Part shown: positions 50,281-61,137 of the stretch, one piece after another | Numbering within the stretch: the first letter of the stretch is position 1 | Layout of the letters: every line of letters begins with the position of its first letter | Assembly (NCBI RefSeq): GCF_030848805.1 | Contig: NC_092366.1 | Span: 558,001 to 622,000, forward strand | Source of the DNA: Temnothorax longispinosus | Lineage: Eukaryota > Arthropoda > Insecta > Hymenoptera > Formicidae | DNA length: 64,000 bases | Direction of reading: 5' to 3' | The notes under the pieces: model-generated | Told to the model about the DNA's origin: nothing | The model's database searches: none | What the model saw: only the letters and a program-made list of their open reading frames with translations | Program-made: the position numbers and the translations under genes

Positions 50281-53115
50281 ATAACGAAATAAGGATTATT
50301 TCTTATAATTTGTCAATTTTGTATCTCGGACATATTAATCGCGAAAAATAAAAAATATTTTATTATTTCATTCTATATTGTCATAGTACACACACGTCAG
50401 TTATGTGACATTTATCGGTGTGTCGAGAAAAGAATAAGGAATATATATATGTATATTAAGCGTTCTATATATTTATATATTAAAGCATTGTACAATATAT
50501 GTATGTACATCTATGACGAGTGCATAAGTTTGAATACCATGCTAGCCTAAACGAAAGCGTGTGACGAGTTTTTGCAATCGTATTTACAATTTCAGAAGGC
50601 GCGAGGAGGATGGCCATACGTGCTTCGCATTTACGCTGGAACAAGAAAATTATAGCACTCCGCGTAATATCGCGAGGTTGCCCTACTTTTGCCGTAAATA
50701 CAATGTTTTCGTAAAATGGCTGGTCGAAACGGTCCGAGGAACTACGTTTTTCGAGGTGCCGTACATTGCTATGTAAATGTAGCGGCAAAGCGTTTCCCCC
50801 GACATTGTCAGACTGGTCGTAAATTCGCGAACAGACGGTGTCACGGTGCTTCGCCCCACTTATTTCCTCCCCGGAATAATCGAAAATTTGCGAGGTACAC
50901 ACATCGATCCGCGTAAATCCCCCGCGTTTGATCGAGATGAATAGGCTAACTTGTTTTCAAAAAGTTATATAGACAGATATTGTTATATCACCAGGGGAGA
51001 GATGGGAAAACTGTGTGATTTGTTTTATGAAACCTTTATTGTGCAAAAATTGCATCTGACAAAGACGCGCGCGCGCACAAAAAGATAAAAACAAAATAGA
51101 TGAAAAAGATACGAAGGATCAGAATACGGAGGGAGAGAGATCCATGGAAAGAGCGTTTCTCTTTAAAAATAAATATAATTTTCTCTCGCAGAACGCTTAC
51201 AAATCAGTTTTATTCAAGGTATACGGTGCTTATGAAAATATAAAATAATACGCATATAATGGGACGCGAGCGTTTTAATATCAGACAATTTTTAATTATT
51301 ACGTCCAACCACGCGCGTTCTCGCGTCGCTTCCGAAACTATGTAGGGATCTTGCTAATTACGGTAGAGGGGGAGAGAGATCCCGGGGTATTATGAGAACT
51401 CGGTGCCGTGAAAAATTGCCCCGGCTACCGGCAACGGGGGCGTTATATCTAAATCGTAAACGCGCGAGCGCGTTTCGCGGGGGCCGTTTTGGTCAGGATA
51501 ATCGGATATGGGCAGTACAAACAATCGGATACCGGTGACCTACGAAGGCATTTCGATATGCACGATTCAACACGCGGTCGCGGCCGCACTCGACCCGAAT
51601 ATTTAGTTAATAAGCGACGCCCAATTGAAACTAAAGTGCCCGGGGTACGAGTTGTTACGAGTGTACAATTATTCAGCATCCGCGGCACTATAAACCGTGC
51701 GCTCTCTCGTTGCCGTGCCTTCCTCCACTCGAACGAATCCGATTTCCGTTTGATCGGCTGCTCGAATCTCATTATTGACGAGTCATTGGACATAACTAAA
51801 TGCCAGGAGAAAAAAATATGGAGAGAATGACTCTCATTAGAGGAATTCAATTTTATCATTTGTACAAATCCGAATGCCGCGCGTTGCCGAAGACGAAAGC
51901 TCGCTCGAAAGATTTTTATTTATCTGAAAAATCGTTGCAGCGCATCGCGTGAAATGAATATCAAATGCTTAAAATGTGTACGTGTATCACTGATTTGGGG
52001 ATGATTAAAAGTTGTCCCATAAATTATACCGGCATCAGTCGCGATACGATATTCACAGCTTTGTCCGCATTGATATATGTCTCGCCTTATTTTCGTGTCA
52101 GCTTAATTATCATTGTTATTATTTTTCCCGGAGCGAATTTTTATGCCCTGTCACAAAACAAACGAGAGAAAATTTTTCAAGAGAGCGGCCAATTAAATTG
52201 CTTCTCTGTTTCTCTCTGTGTGTGATGTCCATCGCTGAATTTTTATATATTATGCAAAATTCTCCTAGTTGTATGTGAGCACGTTTTGCATTACACATCC
52301 GCGTACACACACTACCTCACACGGTATTTATAATAAATTTATTATATCTTAATCTGGATATAACGCAGAGAGAAACGTGCAATGTTTAAACATACATATG
52401 TCGAAAATGTTTTCTGCAGTTGTGCCGATCTGCCGATTATGTGTACTTACTTCTATTTTAATTTTATACATATCCGATATATTGGACGGAATTAACAACT
52501 GCAGCAATTATTATCTCTCGCTAATTATCGTATGAATTTATGGGTCCTTAAAAATCGATTATATATAAGCACTCGTACGATCGAAGTCGTATCTGTAATC
52601 GATTTTTATTATCGAGCTTATCGTTGTTTGCGGCGTTTGCGCTATTGAAATCTCCGCGGATTATATTTTAGACATTTTGCGAACAGTCTATATACTCTTT
52701 TTCGTAATAGATTACATTAATAAAGATAAATGACAATTGGCGCCTTCGTTTATTTTACTTTATTTTTATGCTTTTTATTACACCTGTACGTGGAGTGAGA
52801 CTTCTGGAGAATTGGCCAACGTCTAATTGTTTATCAAATCGAAACAAGAGCGCAGAAAGGTGCGCCGCGTTGCACACATCAAAATACTTGCGTGATGTAA
52901 ACGAGAGTGCGGAACGAGCTCCCGTTATACCAGAATCATAATCATGGCCTTAATTAAAAGAGCATTAATTAAAAGCGTGCGCCGCCGAGCTTGCAATTAA
53001 TAACGGTCCAATTTGTTCTCGTTATCCGACAACGCGCGGTCCAGCGACATTTACCGCTCCCGCTTTTACAGCGTCACGCTGAGTACGCGCAAATGTTACC
53101 CGAATCCTTGTAACT

Positions 53116-53120
<5 letters not shown>

Positions 53121-53153
<33 letters not shown>
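53121..53153. repeat. (CT)n microsatellite
   Basis: Perfect CT run of about 16 units. Confidence 0.95.
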
Positions 53154-53156
<3 letters not shown>

Positions 53157-54619
53157 GAAGATTCCTTTCGTACATTTGATGCGGAGGGATTTTCTTGCGC
53201 GCTCTGACTAGCGGTAACTGCATTGCACTAATTATCAATTATTTATAATCGCGAGATGAGCAATATTACGCGATATGGCCGTCAATTACATGTCGAAATT
53301 TTGTTCGTTAAATTTTGGCACAAATGCAATTTAATGCACGAAAGAAACCATTTTACGTACATCCGCGGAAGCCGCATGTGTGTGTTTGCTAAACTGGAAA
53401 GCTGGCGATCTCATCGATACCTAGCGTAAAACTGGGCAGCCATATAGTATAATATTGACATAACATTAAAATGCGGGCTTCCATCGGCTATTGTTAACAA
53501 TACAATAGCCGGTTTATATTCACGAGATAATCTCACGCTGATGATTACCGATGAAATCGTATCGCGATGGGAGCGGGAGCTATAAATAATAGAGCAATGG
53601 TCGCCGGACCGATTCGTTGTAATCAACAGCATTATGCTGATTTGCCACTGTATAATATAACGTGTGGTTCTTTCATGAGCACTTGCAATGTCATCGATGA
53701 TGCAGTGATTCAATCATAATGCATGTTTTTGGCGACCGCAATGTACAAAACGGTTAACGTTGATTTACTATGGAAAATATGAATAGAGTCATTAGCATTT
53801 CGCGGTTGGTATAGCAAACCGTTAATCGATGTCGACCCGAAATAGTTCGGCTTTTATTTTAATAACGAGAATATATAAGCAACTTCTATATTTTCATATT
53901 TCAACAATTGGATTCTAGTTACACGAATTAGATAGGTATCTTTTTAACGCTGTTCGTGATCGATCATGTATCTTTTTTTAGTACCTATTACCAGACGCCT
54001 TGTATATTGAAAAAATCAATTATATAAAAAAATGTGAAATAATTATGCATTGCAATATAAACGCAATGTTAATTTTTGTAGAAAAAATATTGAAGTAAAT
54101 AATATGTTGTATAATAATGTGTTGTATAACATTTTGTAATCTCGTTAAAAATGTTTTCCAAAAAAATATTTATTGATATATTCCAACATCTTCGTCAGGA
54201 CTATTGTTATTGTTGGTATTACACGTAACATGGCAAGTCGAGGTTCTAAAGTTTATCATGGGAATTAGATCCTCGTTGTCCATCATAATTGGATCTGCAT
54301 GTAATTGGACCTATACAGAATGAATGTAATTAGAATTACGAGATCATATTACAGTCATGTATGTTATTTGATTATTAAATCGTGACTCTTGTTATTCACA
54401 TTTCTTAAAATGAAATGTTTAAACACAATTACTATTTAATTTCCGTAATACTTGCGCAGTTACCTGCGTATGAGAATATCTATTAATCACTGATTACATT
54501 AGATAATAAATAAATGGCAGCATATTCAAATTAACAAAACTTGATATAAACTTGTTCAAATAATATTGTTTAAGTCGAATAATTATAACATTTATGAAAG
54601 ACATACATTAAATATTATA

Positions 54620-54631
54620 CTGAAAATATTT
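54620..54631. repeat. LINE target-site duplication, left copy
   Basis: CTGAAAATATTT, adjacent to the (GAA)n tail of the LINE fragment; identical to 55119-55130. Confidence 0.85.
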
Positions 54632-54634
54632 CTT

Positions 54635-54665
<31 letters not shown>

Positions 54666-55118
54666 TACTAGGACTGTTGTCCTGTCTATTTTGACTCTGT
54701 CACCCCTCTTGCGAACCTGATGTCCAACTCTCTACCAGCGTTTAGGTGGTCTACCTGGCAGCCGAGTTGTGCTTGGTCTGTATGTCTTTGCCCATTTTGC
54801 GATTCTCTTCGGGCCCATTCTCTCGACGTGGTCTCTCCACTGGCGCCGTCGCTCTCTCGTCCACCTCACTATATCCTGGATCTCAATTTCAGTTCTTATT
54901 GTCTCGCTTCTTATCTGCCCTCTTTACGCCTTTGATAGTCCTCAGTATCTTCATCTTGGTTGTTCTCATTATTCTTTTGGTCTTTAATGTTTCTGCTTTT
55001 GTTTCAGCTGCGTAGGTGAGAATCGACTTTATATAGATCTTATAGATTCTAACTTTGCTCCGCGCGCACATGTAATGGTTTCGCCATATAATGTCCCTGA
55101 AGCAGCCAGATATTCTTG
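54632..55118 (-). mobile_element. 5'-truncated RTE-type LINE fragment
   Basis: Read on the minus strand it encodes the C-terminal end of an RTE-clade endonuclease/reverse-transcriptase polyprotein. The segments are RISGCFRDIIWRNHYM, KVRIYKIYIKSILTYAAET, RTTKMKILRTIKGV, then after a frameshift IQDIVRW, RRRQWRDHVERMGPKRIAKW and TTRLPGRPPKRW, followed by an in-frame TAG. It ends in a (GAA)n tail (the CTT run at 54632-54664). It is flanked by the perfect 12-bp target-site duplication CTGAAAATATTT at 54620-54631 and 55119-55130. Only about 490 bp were inserted. The longest intact frame is 54889-55071. The copy is dead, but the intact duplication suggests it is not ancient. Confidence 0.9.
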
Positions 55119-55130
55119 CTGAAAATATTT
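55119..55130. repeat. LINE target-site duplication, right copy
   Basis: CTGAAAATATTT at the truncated 5' end of the LINE fragment; identical to 54620-54631. Confidence 0.85.
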
Positions 55131-55273
55131 ATATTTATATTTATATTACACTTTCTATAATTTTAAATGTTAGATGTTAAATTTTTTATATGTTGTACAC
55201 AATAAAATATATTAATAATTCAGGATAAAAGACTAATATTTGAAATATTTACTTCTGTCGATCTTCTTGATTT

Positions 55274-55868
55274 TTAAGAGATTGGGGATGTGATTTCCGT
55301 GATGAGAACTTCAACCGGCATATTTCCTTCATCTATGAATTGTTGTATCATACCATCTGCATCATTATCTCCAGTTCTTTCTTCACATCCTGAATATTCG
55401 TTTATATTATGACGTTTATCCAAGTGAGATTTTAAGACATTTATTCCTTCAAATATTTTAACACGGTAATCGCAATATTTGCAAATTGCATAACGGATTA
55501 ACGGATTGTGAATGTGAAATGTCGCGATAACCAGGTATGAGTAATTTCTTCTCGTATTGCAACTACTATTTCTTTATGAGCACGATTCATATGATTATTT
55601 ATAAGAGATCTGCTAAATGTATCCTTAAGTGATTTGCCACAAAGGTTGCAATATGCTATACATCCGTCTCTTAAAAAATATCGCCAAAGTAAATAAGTGT
55701 TTTTTCATCTTAAGTGGTCTTCTTTATCAAATACTTCAGGATATCTGATTAGATGTTTTTTGCATTGAATGTATTATTTTTATAAATGTCACCACAAATC
55801 TTGCATTTTATTGCAGCAGCGTTTAATTTATCAAAATGTTTCCATATTGGACTAACTTTCGATGACAT
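55274..55868 (-). pseudogene. broken gene with three BED-type zinc fingers
   Basis: Starts at ATG 55866-55868. The first finger reads MSSKVSPIWKHFDKL..IKCKICG and breaks in an A-run near 55756. A one-base shift restores HLIRYPEVFDKEDHLR, then TGA. The second finger is YLLWRYFLRDG..CNLCG followed by HMNRAH (H-x4-H). After a second one-base shift near 55520 the third is YAICKYCDY followed by HLDKRH. The end is VEVLITEITSPIS and a stop at 55274-55276. BED fingers (aromatic pair, C-x2-C, H-x4-H) bind DNA in ZBED-type proteins and hAT transposases. Three in tandem with no transposase core fits a host-type or domesticated protein. Two frameshifts and a stop imply a pseudogene. Finger 1 lacks its last histidine. 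Assembly error in homopolymers is an alternative cause. Confidence 0.7.
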
Positions 55869-56571
55869 TATTATATTCACTCACAATCAGTATCACGGAC
55901 CACATATTACTAAAAGAAACATGTTCAGTGAAACTGTTTGGGAAAGGCTCGGGGAAAGGTCTAAGAGACACATGTTAACCTTTACTAAACATAAATATTG
56001 ATATTTTGTTTGAATCTTGCTAACAGTTAAGTTCAGTTAATTAGCTTTGTTTCTAATTACTCAATCCTAGTAATCAAACATTTAGATTAAAGTACACGTT
56101 TTGTTTACATTGTCAAACTAAAAAGTAAAGTTTAGTTTTAAAGATTATTATAAGAGCTTCATTAAAATTGTTTTTTTTTTTATTTTTCGTCTCTACGATT
56201 ATTACAATATTAATTATACTAATTATTATATTGTAATAAAAAGTAATGTTTACATTTTTAATTTGTGTTAAAAATATTGAACTGATAACGCATAAGAAGT
56301 TAACATTAGTGTTCGCATATGAAATTAAACGTGAAGATAACCCAATGCCAATGGTTAGCTTTAACTGATTCTGAAATAACAAATTTAAATTATCAGAACT
56401 TGACACAGACTTAAGTAAATTAGATTATTTAACTCAAATATTTATTGGATATTTGATATTCATTATATCAAAATTTTTCTACTTTTATTAACATTGAATT
56501 ATAATTAGATACATTTGCACCGTAAGGGAAGATGTATCAAGCCAAAGCTTTACACATTAGGTACACATATA
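55869..56571. other. AT-rich stretch upstream of the BED relic
   Basis: No coding sequence or repeat recognised. It would be the promoter side of the minus-strand BED-finger relic. Confidence 0.5.
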
Positions 56572-56719
56572 GAAAAAAATGTAAGCAGTAAGACTCAAAC
56601 AGTACACCAATTGGCCAATTAGAGCCGAGAGTTTTAAATCGTAGCCTTAGCTTTTCCACAATTCCCGATTGATTGGCCAATTTACTTCCCGCTTAAATTG
56701 AACTGCTTACGTTTTTCCA
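56572..56719. mobile_element. hairpin MITE, 148 bp
   Basis: The left GAAAAAAATGTAAGCAGT pairs with the right ACTGCTTACGTTTTTCC with one mismatch and a 1-2-nt gap. Inner blocks AATTGGCCAAT (left) and ATTGGCCAATTT (right) also pair. Non-coding. Confidence 0.65.
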
Positions 56720-58316
56720 TCCCTTTTATTGTGCCTGGTCCGTATATCGTGAAGGAAATGTTAAAAAAGTATTACTCTCCTTTATTTTGAAGTTCTGATA
56801 ATTATTGTGCAACATTTTCTCGGATACCGGAACGGTATTATTTATAAAATAATTATGTTTGTAATACGTTATCTTCTACCATTCTTATTTCGACTAAAAT
56901 TACATTATTTCACAAAACGATTTTCTTACAACGCGTGTACATTATTGAGACATGATAAAGCTATTATGGTCCAGATTCGGTTTTAAGCACATGTTTTAGA
57001 TGAAAAACATAAATATGAAAATAAGATTTGTAATTATCTCTATTAAAATTAGCAATCAAAAAGATACAAAAATTTTTTTGCAATTTCTTATGATAATTTG
57101 TAACGTATATTTTATAAATTGTTATCGCGATTTTAACGTAAGAAGAGAATTTCAAACTTATTGTACCAATTTCAAACTATGTACCAAAATTATTCTTTTC
57201 TTTTTGCAGTCAATGGAACTAATTAAACTGAAGAGAAGATCCTTTGCTTTTAAAATTATTAAATGATTCGTGACCAGTATCTATATGATCAAGAGACTAA
57301 GAATTTTAAATTTCTTATCAGCAAATTAAAAACAAAAGGATAACGATATACTGTAATATAATTACATAATATAACATTATAGAATCTCAATGTTTAAAAG
57401 GTCTTTCATTCTTTCTTTTAAACTTCCTTCCTTCCTTCCTTCCTTCCTTCTTTCGTTATATTTATTCTTTTTATTTAATCTCCGTTACCTCCGTTACGTC
57501 GTATATATAGATCTATGTATATAAGATTTAACTTTATACAGTCATCGTAAAACATATTTGTACACAAAACATGTCACGAGCAGTGTTAATAATGTGAAAA
57601 CGAAAATTGCTTACTGAAAAAAATATGACACAAAATTTGTAAAAAATTAAGAAGATTATAATAAAAAAGTTTTATAAAACTTGTCTGAAAAACAATCTCG
57701 AATACATCCAAAAGAAAAAGGGAAGTCTTTGTTGACGTAGAAACAAATGCTAAAATACTTAAATTAAATGTTTATAAATGCATATAATTAATATTATACT
57801 CTTATTAATACGCTATTAACTCTTCGATATACCCAAACTGTTAAAATATGCAATAACAGTCGCTCACGCGCTCAATAAGCGCAACGAGAGAATCAATCGG
57901 CATTTCGGAAAAGCAGCAACAATAAACTTTGATATATGCGAGTATTGACTTTATTGTCTTTTTGGAGAGGGATTTTAATTAATAACATTTTCATATAAAT
58001 TACCTACGTAGTACATTTTATGAAAAGTGCGATAATTTTCCAGTGAACATCTCCCGCGGAAATTCCGCGGAGAGATGAGTGACGAAGACACAGCTGAGCC
58101 ATAAATTCGGTGTGTTCATTTCGGTGGAAACCCTAACATGTGCCTAATTAAGTGCAGCCTTATCTCCTTTGGACACTCGGTTTCATTTCGTATGATATTT
58201 AAAATTAATGCTCATTCTCTCGGTACGTTGCAATTGCGAGATGTTTCATTATTCTGCTCGGCTTTCGTTATACGTCACGTTGAAGAAATATGAACGGCAT
58301 TACGAAATATACTGTC
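56720..58316. other. AT-rich stretch, no gene seen
   Basis: Only a CCTT microsatellite (57423-57450) stands out. Open frames here are AT-driven and short. Confidence 0.5.
57423..57450. repeat. (CTTC)n microsatellite
   Basis: Six to seven CTTC/TTCC units. Confidence 0.95.
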
Positions 58317-58401
58317 CAATTAGCTTGTCTCAAATGTTACCATTATCCACAATCGAAGATACTGATTGTGGATAATGGTAACATTTGAGACAAGCTAATT
58401 G
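58317..58401. repeat. perfect 38-bp inverted repeat with 9-nt loop
   Basis: Arm 58317-58354 and arm 58364-58401 are exact reverse complements over 38 bases, around loop GAAGATACT. Past a 1-nt bulge the pairing extends four more bases (TGTC with GACA). There are no mismatches, unlike the other foldback structures in the window, so it is recent or under constraint. It could be a template-switch palindrome, a small foldback element or a hairpin RNA gene. Confidence 0.85.
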
Positions 58402-59095
58402 ACAAGAATGAAATCGAATTTATGTATAATAAATGAAATCAACTATATTTAAGTATTCGATATGCGGCAATGCAAACTTTTATACATATTTACTTTATAT
58501 GTGCATAGGAGAATAGAATTTATATTTATATTTATATGTGTCATTAAGATATTATATCTTTTATATTTTAAATCTGAATATTAGATGTTTCTTAAGTACT
58601 GTTTAATATTTTAGGAATTTTTATATCATTTTCTAAAGAGAAGTTTATTTGAACATATCTTGAAAGTCTCGTTTCAGGGGGCTACAAAAGTTAACAGGTT
58701 AAAAATTCTATGAAATTATATACTATATAATTTATACCATATACATTATGCATTTAACTGTGTAATTAAATTACATTTAATCATGACTATCTATTATAAT
58801 TAGATATATGCTTTTTAATAATGTCTTTATAACTGCACCTTCGTGCGCGGGCGAGAATTATGGAGTTGCACCGCGAGACATATACGCGCGAACTACGTAA
58901 TATTTCCTTACATCACTCAAGAAGCCGCAAGACAGCCCCGAGACAAACGATACGTCTTTTCACGACCGTCGGCGGTCGCGTTGCTGTAGAGCATTACCAT
59001 CGCAATCAGCTGGAACGGACGAATACGACTGCGGATCCCGAGTGGAGCGCGTCGCTCCGAAGAAAAGTCGCAGGCAGGCAAAATAAAAACAAAAG

Positions 59096-59099
<4 letters not shown>

Positions 59100-59145
<46 letters not shown>

Positions 59146-59147
59146 AG
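59100..59147. repeat. (AG)n microsatellite
   Basis: Perfect AG run of about 20 units plus a short continuation. It is of the GAGA-factor binding type and lies about 1 kb upstream of the promoter-like region. Confidence 0.95.
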
Positions 59148-59761
59148 GTGAAGGAAAAAATGCATCTACCGTGCGGTCGTATTTGCGTGTAAATGGATTG
59201 TTTTAATAACACTGAAAGCCGCGACGCGCATCGAGGCGTCGCCATCAGTGTAAAACGGTTTCGCGCGAACAAGCGCGAATGCGAGGAGCGCGAGGGCGCA
59301 ATGCCGTTTTGTTGCCCTCCGGGCCGCGTCCTTCGTGCCCATGCCGGGGCCGGGAGGAAACCAAATGGCCATCTCATTGACGAGGCGCTCGCTCGCGAAG
59401 AACGAAATAGCGCATCTTCGCGCGCTCAAGGAAGCCCCCATTAATCTTGGGTAATTAATGAGTCGCAATTTTCTTGCGCGACTCTCTCTCCCGGCGAGCC
59501 TCTAACAGATGCATAAGCTGCATCGTGGCTAGAAACAACCGTGGATGTACTTCTTTCTCATCCTACGTATGCAAACGTATTCGTGAAACTTCTCACAAGA
59601 GACGTGTGTGTGTGTCAACTTTACTCTTTCGATGAAACTCAGTACCTTTGTGGAAAAAAATCTCAGATTTTTTTCTCTCGGTAAATAAAGACCGCGTTAT
59701 TAAAAGAGCTAAGTAATACGAGAAAGACTCGGTTCCGCAGTTGAAGATAACTAAAATTCAC

Positions 59762-59784
59762 ATATATATATATATATATATATA
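59762..59784. repeat. (AT)n microsatellite
   Basis: Perfect AT alternation of about 11 units. Confidence 0.95.
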
Positions 59785-59799
59785 GTATACCGGCGTACC

Positions 59800-60520
59800 G
59801 GGGACACGGTTCTCGAACTTTGGACATCGCGAAAGTTCTCAACGTGATATCTCGTAAGAAATCGTTTCATTCGAATTACTTACCGAACGCATTAAACCGC
59901 TTCGTGTCGCGGAGAACTTTGTCAAACGGCGAATAGAAAGCCTTATAATTCTTGTCGCGAATCGCTGCTCGCCGTGAGAGTCGTAAGTGTACATACCGAG
60001 TGCAGATTCCGCGCACAGGCACATCAGGTCTCACAGGTAGACAGGTACGCGTCGATACTCAATCCTTCGCGTTTCATCCCGGTTGTCAATCAAAGCGAAT
60101 TCGCTCCTTGTGAGCTCCCGTCATATTTCTAATCACCGGCAGCGAATTACGTGCGCCGTCGAGCGTCCGGAGAGCCGAGAATGACGTCACAACATATCGA
60201 TTCGCGGATCGACTGTAAATCAATCGATGCGAACTCTCGATCGCGTAGTACGCGTACCACCGAGTCGGAGTCGGTGGTGTCTCGCCGTGACGTCACGGCG
60301 GCGCCGGCGGCGGCTGGCTTGTTCGTATTTTGGAGCGTACGGTTTTCTAGTTCGAGGTATATCGTCGCTGTGTGTATGTGAACGCGTGTGCGATGCTGTC
60401 TAGCTGTCTTCTGTCACCTTCGCGAGAACGATTCTTTGAGTAAATCGAGAGGCTGATTCAGTCGCAGATTACGGGTGAGGTCAATGATCAGCTGTCCGCG
60501 GCGATATGGTGAGATTGGTG
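59800..60520 (+). promoter_or_regulatory. promoter-like CpG-rich region
   Basis: Dense CpG with a cluster of known-type sites: CAGGTAG at 60034-60040 and CAGGTA at 60042-60047 (Zelda/TAGteam type), TGACGTCA at 60182-60189 and again at 60288-60295 (CRE type), and an initiator-like TCAGT at 60458-60462. A possible donor GATATG|GTGAG follows at 60502-60513. The plus orientation is inferred from the donor. No coding exon was found after it in the window. Confidence 0.4.
60283..60300. promoter_or_regulatory. CRE within an 18-bp perfect palindrome
   Basis: CGCCGTGACGTCACGGCG, centred on TGACGTCA, the CREB/ATF full site. A second full site lies 106 bp upstream, at 60182-60189. Confidence 0.55.
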
Positions 60521-61000
60521 AGTGAGCAGCAATGTTAATACTTGCTGTACTTGCATAACTGATGTCCATTTCTATTAATGTAGATTAATTTCTATATCAG
60601 TTTAACATTGTTAAATTCGTAGTGTCAAATTATATCAAATTTGAGTTATTTTTAATCATTTCTATAGGTCGCAACTTAATGTGAGTGTGTGAACACGTGT
60701 GCGATGCTGTTTTCCGTCACCTTCTTGAGAACGAGGATTCTTTGAAGAAACCGACGAGGCTGGAGTCGCAGATCACCGGTAGGCCGGTAGGTCACTGATC
60801 GGCTGTCCGCGGCGATATGGTGAGTGAGCATGTTATACACTTGCATGACTGATGTCCATTTCTATTAATGTAGATTAATTTAATTTCAATCTCGGTTTAA
60901 CACTGTTAAATTCATAGTATCAAATTATAGGTTCAACTTGAGTTATTTTTGATCATTTTTTATAGCTCGCCACTGCTCCTACTTAATATGTCACTAATTT
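60371..61000. repeat. imperfect tandem duplication, period about 300 bp
   Basis: Unit 1 (about 60371-60681) and unit 2 (about 60682-61000) align from GAACGCGTGTGCGATGCTGT / GAACACGTGTGCGATGCTGT through CTGTCACCTT, GAGAACG, GATTCTTTGA, AGTCGCAGAT, the 23-bp identical block at 60491-60513 and 60802-60824, CTGATGTCCATTTCTATTAA and the first 75 bp of a family A MITE. The offset is 311 at the start and 295 at the MITE. Unit 1 ends inside the MITE. Confidence 0.85.
60603..60680. mobile_element. MITE, family A, truncated copy
   Basis: Begins TAACATTGTTAAATTCGTAG and stops after CTATAGGTCGCAACTTA, where the next duplication unit begins. It was made by the tandem duplication, not by separate insertion. 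Confidence 0.75.
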
Positions 61001-61137
61001 AACTAAAACAGTGTTAATTTGACTAAACTATTAAACCAATTAAAATTATAATAATTAATTATCATTAAAATAATAAATTTTGACACACGTTAGTTAAAAA
61101 TTTAGTTTAAATTTCATTCTTTAATATTTAACAGTAA
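60898..61137. mobile_element. MITE, family A, copy 3 (nearly full length)
   Basis: Begins TAACACTGTTAAATTCATAG and ends near TATTTAACAGTAAA, with the last bases degenerated. Internal GCTCGCCACTGCTCCTACTTA, TAATTTAACTAAAACA and TTAATTTGACTAAACTA match the copy at 5971-6232. Confidence 0.75.

Larger units (their letters stand above)
48588..54619. other. 6-kb stretch without a recognised gene
   Basis: Largest open frame 48663-49199 (plus, 178 codons), arginine-rich with no recognisable domain, in a CpG-rich block. Other contents are an AT-rich hairpin (50224-50280), a (CT)n run (53121-53153) and a 10-bp-arm hairpin at 53485-53511. Nothing else supported. Confidence 0.5.

Noticed and set aside
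53485..53511. CGGCTATTGT / ACAATAGCCG hairpin around GTTAAC.
   Set aside because: The stem is only 10 bp, with no promoter or repeat-family support.
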